21,350 bases of DNA from a virus. The notes under the pieces were generated by a model. The model worked only from the letters and a program-made list of their open reading frames with translations, had not been told where the DNA came from and made no database searches. Position 1 is the stretch's first letter; each line of letters begins with the position of its first letter. Positions 1 through 8,400 of the stretch are shown here, piece after piece. A program made the position numbers and the translations under genes. The stretch is taken from the IMG/VR virus record IMGVR_UViG_3300017744_000195, positions 1 through 21,350 of that record; one strand, written 5' to 3'.

Positions 1-804
1 AACACCGCTAATATTACCAATTATTCTAAATACAATATTCATATTTTGTCCGGCAGTAGCAGTAGGGTTTCCCCCACTTCTACCTGCAAAGTTTCTTAAT
101 GAAACAATACAATGAGTATCACCGGAAACAAAGACAGGATTATTTCCGGCAGTTACAATACCATTAGAGCCAAGATGAGAGTCATTAGTAGGCGGCCCTG
201 ATGCAAAGTCAAACCTTTCCGCCGCATTAGTAAAACTTGTTGAATCTATAAGAGGATAAGTTTGCCCGACTTCGGAACGGCTAGTTTTAGCGACTAAACC
301 CATACCTGTAAAGTTTGCAGATGCTCCCTGTATGCTTATCTCTCCCGAAAAAATTTGAGCCGTTCCGTTAGGAGATTCTAAATACCACCCGAATAAAAAG
401 AAAGTTTCGTCAATATGTGTTGCTGAACCACCCGAACCTGTAAAGCCTGTTCCAATTAAACTATTAAAAGCAGAAGCGGGCATAGTGTGTGTTAGTTTTA
501 TACTAAATTGTCCATTATTAATTAAAGGGTTTGTTATATCAGTAAGAGCCATACTTGCATTAGTAGTTTGATTACCGTTAAAGGGCGTTATTATTTGTGG
601 GGCTATATTGTTTTGGAACAGTTCATTAAAATTCATTCCTATTGTATGAACTGTAAATCCAACTACCCCTCCATTAGAAATAGCAGTATATACTTGATTA
701 GGTGGGGTTAATCCTGTAGGTGGAGAACCTCCTCCGCCACCACCACCGGCATTAGCCTTATCTTCAGCACAAGCCCCCGCAACAGCAAGATAAATAATAA
801 TCAC
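1..804 (-). CDS. Partial tail-associated surface protein, possible lipoprotein
   Basis: This reading frame is open for 268 codons from a GTG at 804 to the left edge, so its C-terminus is missing. The GTG overlaps the TGA of the upstream fibre gene (GTGA, 804-801), which suggests translational coupling; the nearest Shine-Dalgarno-like AGGTGT sits too close to be convincing. The N-terminus reads MIIIYLAVAGAC, then AEDKANA, then seven glycines and SPP. A short hydrophobic stretch ending in A-G-A-C fits a loose lipobox, and the glycine/proline run looks like a flexible tether. Against this, only 11 residues precede the cysteine and none is basic. The rest is beta-rich, Thr/Ser/Asn/Gly-rich and without a catalytic motif. 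Position after the tail fibre suggests a further tail or host-surface protein. I do not recognise a family. The open frame is certain; the start and anchoring are inference. Confidence 0.6.
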   Translation of the reverse strand, partial: MIIIYLAVAGACAEDKANAGGGGGGGSPPTGLTPPNQVYTAISNGGVVGFTVHTIGMNFNELFQNNIAPQIITPFNGNQTTNASMALTDITNPLINNGQFSIKLTHTMPASAFNSLIGTGFTGSGGSATHIDETFFLFGWYLESPNGTAQIFSGEISIQGASANFTGMGLVAKTSRSEVGQTYPLIDSTSFTNAAERFDFASGPPTNDSHLGSNGIVTAGNNPVFVSGDTHCIVSLRNFAGRSGGNPTATAGQNMNIVFRIIGNISGV

Positions 805-2120
805 ACACCTAATGCTATCCAGTTGTTACTAGCGTCTATACATATACAAGTAACACCATTATAAGTAGCAACTGTAATATCGGAAGCCGCATTATTAATA
901 TTATTACCATTTCTTCCAACAGTAATATTACCACCTGTTGTATTTAAAATAGTAAAATGTACTCCTGCGGCAGAAGTAGGAGGTAAAGTTACATTTCCCG
1001 CACAAATTAAATATCTTCCTGCGTGAGTTGCTTCTGATAAAGTAGTGCTAGCACTTACAGAAACAGTTGGTAATCTAGGAGTTGTAAAGGTTTGACCCGC
1101 CGCAACAGTAACACTACCCGCTAAAGCAAGAGTCGCTTCTCCTTCAACAGCACTAATAGCACCCGCCGCATCAATAGCCCCAATATCTGATAATGTTTGA
1201 GCCGCAGTTCTACCTTCTATTTGTGTTCCATCTACTCTTAAGAAATCATTATCCGCTAAGTTAGCATTAGCCCTCAATATATTATTAGTACCGATACCAA
1301 AAGCCGCACCACTTAACAATGCTAATTCAGTAGAAGTCACCGAACTCGCTGTAATATTTTTACTAGCATCTGTAGTCAATGCTCTACTAGCAGTAAGGTC
1401 TGTTTCTAATGTTCCGTCTCCCTTTACAGCAAATTGTAGTTGGTCTGCGCTATCTGTAACTTGAAAAGCGTTAGAAGAACCAGTGCCATTAAGTTTTAGC
1501 ACCACTTGATTTTCTTCGGATAAGAGCGTTGTCTTCCCACTACCTCCGGTAATAGACATTGTTTGGTCATAGACTTGGTTAGGTGACGAACCTGTAGCGT
1601 AGCCGATACTAAGACTATTCGCTATTTTTCCTGTTGTTAAATATTGGACTTTCATATCATTAAATCCATCAGTAGTAAAACTAATTATCGCTATAATAGT
1701 ATCTCTTTCTGTATAAGGAGGTATTTTATTCACTACATTAGAGGCACTACCATAAATACCGCCATCTCCAAACTTACGGATTCTTACAGTGTTGGTAAAA
1801 TCAACAACTAACAAATGGTGTGCGTTTGCAGTATTATTAAAGTCACTTTGAGCAAAGGTAGTTTGTGCAGTAGAGGGTGTTAAAAGACCATCCCTAAATA
1901 TTTTACCTGCCTCTACCACAACAGCACTACTAGATGAAGAACTTTGGGTTATGTCGAAACCTGTTATTGAGTCTTTTATCGCAAAGTTTCCTCTTATGCC
2001 CAAACTTAATGCTTTTATCAATCCAGTATGCGGAAAATCTACGGCATCCTCTATTTGAGAAATAGCAGTATCGTCTTTAGTGTGATTAGAATAATGATGT
2101 GGGTTTGCTTCTGTCGGCAT
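801..2120 (-). CDS. Tail fibre protein
   Basis: A 439-aa fibre-type protein that probably protrudes from the tail tip and contacts the host. Residues 1-60 form a short N-terminal region that may attach to the tail. Residues 215-255 (DSADQLQFAVKGDGTL) look like the repeats of phage fibre shafts. Residues 262-322 contain TSTELALLSG and LRVDGTQIEGR followed by LSDIGA, segments I associate with marine viral tail fibres. Residues 360-439 form a C-terminal beta domain of the type seen at fibre tips, with TLP, an ITVGRNGNNINNAA stretch and a terminal WIALGV. ATG start at 2120 lies 1 nt after the upstream stop, with AGAGGT about 8 nt before it. A run of six serines (60-65) marks a low-complexity linker. 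Receptor binding is inferred from gene order and motif style, not from a known receptor-binding domain. Confidence 0.8.
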   Translation of the reverse strand: MPTEANPHHYSNHTKDDTAISQIEDAVDFPHTGLIKALSLGIRGNFAIKDSITGFDITQSSSSSSAVVVEAGKIFRDGLLTPSTAQTTFAQSDFNNTANAHHLLVVDFTNTVRIRKFGDGGIYGSASNVVNKIPPYTERDTIIAIISFTTDGFNDMKVQYLTTGKIANSLSIGYATGSSPNQVYDQTMSITGGSGKTTLLSEENQVVLKLNGTGSSNAFQVTDSADQLQFAVKGDGTLETDLTASRALTTDASKNITASSVTSTELALLSGAAFGIGTNNILRANANLADNDFLRVDGTQIEGRTAAQTLSDIGAIDAAGAISAVEGEATLALAGSVTVAAGQTFTTPRLPTVSVSASTTLSEATHAGRYLICAGNVTLPPTSAAGVHFTILNTTGGNITVGRNGNNINNAASDITVATYNGVTCICIDASNNWIALGV

Positions 2121-2121
2121 A

Positions 2122-2472
2122 TTACTCTACCTCTAATAATATAAAAAATTCTAAAGTGTCATTTGAAGAAAATGGCCCGATTCCATCAAAATTTTGTCTA
2201 ATGACTAAATCAGTAGAATCATAAAATCCAACCTCTCTAAGAACTTGACCTGTCATCCCTGCTTGATTACAGTTTACTGTAGCCTTTATTTGAACAACAT
2301 TTGAGTTGGCATCATTAGTCGCCGTACTTGTTACGCTAACACTAGTCAAAGGAACATCTAAATCCCCTTGTGTTGGGAATGTAGTATTGCCCCCTAAACC
2401 AACTTTAGCACTATCAATTAAACTGCTCGCAATGTGACCTGCAATCAAATTCTGTAATTTTTCAGTTATCAA
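2122..2472 (-). CDS. Small tail-tip/fibre-base protein
   Basis: A 116-aa protein starting at TTG (2472), which overlaps the TGA of the giant hub gene (TTGA). The TTG is supported by GGAGGA six nt upstream, and no in-frame ATG lies near. The sequence shows an N-terminal helix (residues 1-20), a GLGGNTTFPTQGDLDVPL segment, and a C-terminal REVGFYD...IRQNFDGI...LEFFILLEV segment. That pattern of beta strands, with E-V-G-F-Y-D then I-R-Q, resembles small phage baseplate or fibre-attachment proteins whose typical core is EiGlfd...l..R. Its place between hub and fibre fits an adaptor that holds the fibre. The family assignment is by pattern memory only. Confidence 0.65.
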   Translation of the reverse strand: MITEKLQNLIAGHIASSLIDSAKVGLGGNTTFPTQGDLDVPLTSVSVTSTATNDANSNVVQIKATVNCNQAGMTGQVLREVGFYDSTDLVIRQNFDGIGPFSSNDTLEFFILLEVE

Positions 2473-5400
2473 AACTCTTCCTCCACTAATGTAGTAGTAG
2501 TTGTTACTCCTATGTTTAATGCGGCGGTGTTCGTATTTAGTGTTTGTGTGCTAGTATTAAGTGCAAAAGAACCAGCCGGAACTGTAGATTTTCTCACTAA
2601 GAATTTTATCGGCTTTATCTTAGCCGTCTTCGCTATATCGAACTTCTGTGCAACATCATCAAATTCATTTTCTCTAATTTTATTATTTATAGCATTATTC
2701 GCTACTGCTAATTCTGCAAATCTATCTTCTAGTCCTTTGGTGTAACTACCTAGTTCTAAGTCCATAGTTCCTGTTAGATTATGTTGTATTTCTAATACAA
2801 TAAACTCGCCTCTCCTAATACCCTCTTGTGGTATTTCAACAGTAACCAAATCACCAACTCTTAGTTGAGATATTCCCTTATATCCAACATTTAATTGAAG
2901 GCCGAAACTTTCATCATTGTGCAATTTTAACAACTGTAATGCCCTTTTGTCTACATCTACTTGAGTAGTGAGTGCATTCTCAAATATTTGTAGAGTCTTC
3001 TTACCTCTCTTCTTGATACTTCTAAGTTCCTTTCTAACTCCTTTGTGGAACTTACCAAATACTTCTATTTCATTAAATAAATCAAATTCACTCTTTTCTC
3101 TACTGTAAGAGAATATTTCTGTTTTATTATCTAAAGTGTTAAAGAAAACTCTTGAAGATAAATCTTGTTCAATTTTATCCTTTATCTTAAAAGAACCTCC
3201 CTCTTCTATTAATGTTTTATCCTTTTTAGTCATTAAGAATTTTATTGCTGAAAATAAATCTACACCCCTAAAATTAGGAGCCACAATAAATGGATAACTA
3301 GTAGTTGTTTGTGTAAAGTCTACATTATTTTCTTCTAATAATTCATTAATTAGACTATCACTATCGGATGCAATTGTGACACTAGAACCTATCATAGCCC
3401 TCTTAGCATCTATACTATTATTAGTTCCAACTAAAACATCCATAGTCTCGGAGACAGAAACTACACCTAAGAGTTCTTTTTGTTGTTCAAGAGTCATTTC
3501 AAAGCCTATATCATTTCCTGCATCACTAAATTCAACGGTAGTAAAATTATTGTTATCCCCATCACTAAAATTCATTTTTAATTTACCTTCTGTCATTATA
3601 TTATTTCTCATACTTGCAGGGTTTCTAATAACAATATCGCTTTCATCTGTTTGTCCGTCAGTATCTACAACAACATACATCGAAAGAACTGCCTCATTGT
3701 TCCCTTCGTCGCTTCTACTACCCAATCTATCTGCAAATACGAAGTTGTTTATTGTAGTGTAAGTAGTATTTTCTTTAGGTTTCTTAGTGTAACTTGAAGA
3801 CAACTGATTCAATCTAATTTTCTTTGGGCTAAAATTATGAAAGCAAGTATGGTTAGGTTGCATTATTCTAAAAGTCTTAAGCCTACCTGTGGTTACAGAA
3901 GCCGCTACAGGCGAAGGGAAATTTCCACTAACCGTCAAAATATGAGTTCTGTCTTTTCTAGTTGTGTCTACTTCGTGTGATATAACATATAATATATGGT
4001 TGGGCGTTCCTAAATCCATTGAGGCTCTATTATTGCTAAAACCATTCATAGTTCTTGAGCCATCTTCCGCAACATTACTACCGATATTAACGCCTAAGTC
4101 TCTAACTATTGGGTTTCCATCATCGTCAGTATCGTCTATTTTCACTCCTTCGGAAACTAAATAACAACCAGTCAAATCTACATGGCTTAAGAATAAAGGA
4201 TTATCTGTTCTAACTTCTCCATCTCCATTTGCGAAACTGTCTTTTTGTGAGGTTATATTAAAATCAGTAAATGCTAGAACAGTAACATCTGTGCCATTAG
4301 TTGCTTTTTTAGTTCCTACTCTATTTCTGCTAAATATAACATCTACATCTGTTCCCGCACTTGTAGCGTTGTTGGACATATGAATTAGTGGAGGGCTAAC
4401 ACCGGCAGTTCTTTCTTGTGTTCTAGTAAAAAATGGAACTTTCTCACTATCTACATAAAGATATATTGACCTATTTGCAAAGGTAATATATTCTTCATCT
4501 GCCGCTAATTCATCATTTGTGTCTTCAAATCTAGCACCTGTATTAGTTGCCGTATTAAAAACACAAGATGCAGTATAGCCCACATCAATTCTTAAAGTTG
4601 GCTTAAAACCACCAAACACTCCATCGGCATCATCTTGATAGGTTCTATTTGTGTTTGCATTAAAGAGGTCGGTTCCTATCACTTTAGTAGCGAAACCTAT
4701 CGCTGATTGAGAAATAGTTCCTGTTGTGGTTTTAGTAGTAGTTGCTGTGCTAATTCCAAATCTCACTTCTTGTCTATTGGTTCCCTCTATGTCTATGCTT
4801 CTAAAACTTCCCACCTTAGTAGCGGCCATACCAGTATCTACCCTAGCACCACTACCGCCTGTTATTCCCCATCTATCTAAAAATATAGGAATCGAGCCTT
4901 GATAATTTCTTGTTGCGTTTTTGTTATTTTCGTCTGTGCCATTAAGCGCACTGTGTGACGATGCTCCATGAAAGTTTTGTGTACCTTGTCTTAAATCCGG
5001 TGTAACTGCTATCTCCATCATTTGTGGGAAAGTGTTACCATATCGAGATTCAATATAGAAATTACTATTATTAGTATCTCTTGTTTGGTTTGCTATCCAA
5101 GAGTAAAAAGACGAATTTTGGCTAGATAAAACAATTGGTAAAACAATACTATTATCTTGTCCATTCCCTGCTACTTCTCCTCCCATAGCATTTACGCCAA
5201 AAATATCCGAAAAAGTAGTGTCACAAAAACTAGCACTGTTTCCACCGTAGCCACTATCGTTATTTCCTCTATTCGCAGTTGTAGAAACATAATTGCTAGG
5301 GTAGCCTGTTCCATCACTCGCTAATCCTCGCATAGTAACATATTGCATTGGGTTAATATTACCATTACCTTGAATAAAATCATTGTCGGTGTTATAGCCC

Positions 5401-8400
5401 GAAATAGTTGCAGTTCCACCTTTATTTGTAAAAGTTAAGGTTGTGGTTCCCGTTGATGTAGCATCCAAGCGTAGTGTAAAGGTGTTGTTAGAGAAGTTGA
5501 TAGAATCTACATATTGACTTAAACTACCTATCCCGCTTCCCGTAACTGTCATACCAACAAATATCTTATCCATGTCACTTGCATTAACCACAGTTACAGT
5601 TTGGCTTCCATTTACTGTATTGCAGGAGACAGTCTCTACTACAGCCGGCATTGTGTATGAATTGCTTATGTAAAATAGCCGCATGTAATTAATATTAGGT
5701 GAACTTCCATTCTGCTGATTAACTGTAGGTTTATTGAAACCTGCATTGTTAGAACTGTCTAAAACTGTTCTATTTGGTTTGTCTACTAATGTTATGGTGT
5801 TAGTTCCTACACTAGCCACCACACCAATAAATCTACCTGCCCTATCTACTAAGATTTGTTCGGCTTGTATATCGGCAGTTGCCGCACTACCTGTATCATC
5901 AACAGTATTGATGACTTTACCACTAATAGAACCTATACCAATAGGGTTATATGAGGGGTTTCCATCACTAATGCCTAAAATGTAGTGTCTAGGATAGTTG
6001 GTTATAGTCCCTATGTTGTTAGTATTTTCCGGTATGTTTTCGGGGTCAAATTGATTATAGAATACATCCACAACTAATTCGGTTAATCTCATAACGCTGA
6101 ATTTTCTTAGTTTATTTATTTGTTTTCCATCAAAGGCAGAAAGAATATTATGATGTCTGTAAGAGTCATCAACGGCAGTTATTGTATTTGTTATTCCCCT
6201 AGAGGCTTCTTTCAAATCTGAGCGTGCGCTAAGGCTTAATTCTTCTAATGTTAATAATGAATACTTTGTTATATCTCTAGTTTTATTTATGTTTAACAAA
6301 CTATCTTTTCTTGTAGAAGAATAAGGTAATAAATCACTATTACTGAATAAAAACATTCTAGTAACTTTAGGGTCTATTTGTTCAAATTTATCTCTATACT
6401 GATGAGAATTTATGTGTCTAGTTTTATTATTAGCGGAACCTCTTAAGTTAGGATAGTCTGCCTTTTCGTATAATGTTAGTTTATCGTGAACAAAGGGCGT
6501 GAAAAAGGTAAGAGGTTTCCCTCCCCTTCTAAAAAATTCTAAACCATGTGGATTGCCAGTGCATTGTTCTAGTGTTGTTGGCTCGAAGAATCTATCGCCG
6601 ATACTAGGTAAAAATCCCCTTGATTCTAATATTCTTTTGTTGTCAAACTTGAAGAATGTCGCTACTGAAGTATTAGTAGTGGATGTTGCATTTACAGCGT
6701 TACCATCCAAATCTACAAGTCTCATTTGTAATAGCAAGTCACCCGCTTCACCAAATCCTACAATTGCACCAACGAAAGTGTCACTAGGAATATCAGGACT
6801 AACTACTTTTTGACCAACCCTAAATACATTATGGAAAAAGGAGTTTACGCTTCCCCCCATATATTTTTCGACATCTATCCTAACTACAGAATTACCACTG
6901 ACAGTTCTTATATTACCTTCACCAATGTAATTCCTTTGACTTATATCTGTTCCTATTATATTGTTTTGGCGAATGCCATCAACATATTGTCCTGCGTTAT
7001 ATCTATACGCACTAGCATAATATTTTATTTTGCTAGTTTCGTTTTCATACATTCTAGTGTCATCCGAGTCAAATATTAAATGCTTACTCTTGTTGTAGTT
7101 GCCCTTTTCTAAATTAAGCAACCTATAGTTAGAAGAACCAAATTGAGATTGATAACTCCCTAACCTATCAACTCTAGCACTTGTTATTAAACTGTGAACC
7201 CTATTTCCGCTATTAAACAACATAGGATGTTCTGCTTCTAACTTGAAATCTAATATGCTTGTTATGTTATTTACATTAGTTTGATTAACTTGCGGATGTA
7301 ACAATGCAATGTTTTTTCCTCCGTGTAAGTGACCCCCATTCAATAAATTTAATTCGTGTGTGAACTTCGTAGTTTCCCTTACATTGTCTTGATTGTGATG
7401 TCCTTCTAATCTATCTATTGACATCCCACTGACAAAGAAAGCAGTAAAGGCTGTTGTTACATTAACAGTAGTTTCTGCATTGTTATCTAAAGTAACCGTT
7501 CTTTCTTCTTTGTTCATGCTTTCAATCAAATAAGTAGTTCCAACTGCTAAACCTGTGCCTATCACTTGCATGCCAATAAATAACTTTTCAGTATCTACAT
7601 TTTTTATTACAGGAGAACCTGCAACTATTGATGCTCTTACGAAAGTATGAACACCAACCTCTCGGTCTAGCATTATTCTACATTGATTGCTAGCCAATGA
7701 AAATTCAGTAGGGTTTGCACTAGCACCTGTAGCATTATTGCTCATTTCAATACTAATACTACCTACGGAGGTTATAGTAGTGGATGAAGGGATGTTAGAA
7801 TGTGTAGTATCATCTATTACCATTCCTACTGATAGTTTACTGGTATCTACCGTTAATGTCGCATCAACGCCTAATGTTGTAGCATTCAATGTAATGTTTA
7901 TATCCTTTTCAACTTGTAATATATTTGCCAAAAACTTACCGTTTACAAATAAAGGTTTTAGATGTAAGTTTCTTTCTCCTCTAATATTATTAACAGAAGA
8001 CAGGGCAGAATCCGAATCAACTTCTATAAATCTTCTAGCAAGACTCATATTATGTGTTAGTTTACCAACTAAAGTAAAATCAGTATCTTGGGTGTTAGCG
8101 TGGTTAATATCAACCCTACCCAATGTTAGTGGATTATATGGAGCAATGGTTACAATAGTTCCTTTATTCTCACCGGCAGACCTAGTATTTACTATCTCAA
8201 AATCAATAAGAGTGTTTACAGTATCAAAGGTTTCGCTATTTCCATTTTCATCTTCTAGTATAGTTTGGAAGTGAGAATCGCTTTTCATGTTAGCAATGTC
8301 ACTTAAGAAATACCCTACTGCTCCTTCATTGTCGCTTGCGCTACTGCTGATTAAAATGTCTCCTTCGTCACCGGAAGAAGTTATTTTTACTCCCGAATCA

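Noticed and set aside
1520-1560. Possible nucleotide-binding P-loop (GGSGKTT) in the tail fibre
   Set aside because: The spacing does not fit the Walker A pattern, because Ile, not Gly or Ala, precedes the four variable residues, and the surroundings are fibre-like beta sequence.
7687-8274. Plus-strand open frame of 195 codons
   Set aside because: It lies wholly inside the giant hub gene, has a composition typical of the reverse complement of Asn/Thr-rich coding sequence, and shows no motif. The same holds for the other plus-strand frames (for example 3376-3762, 12551-12883, 20329-20721).
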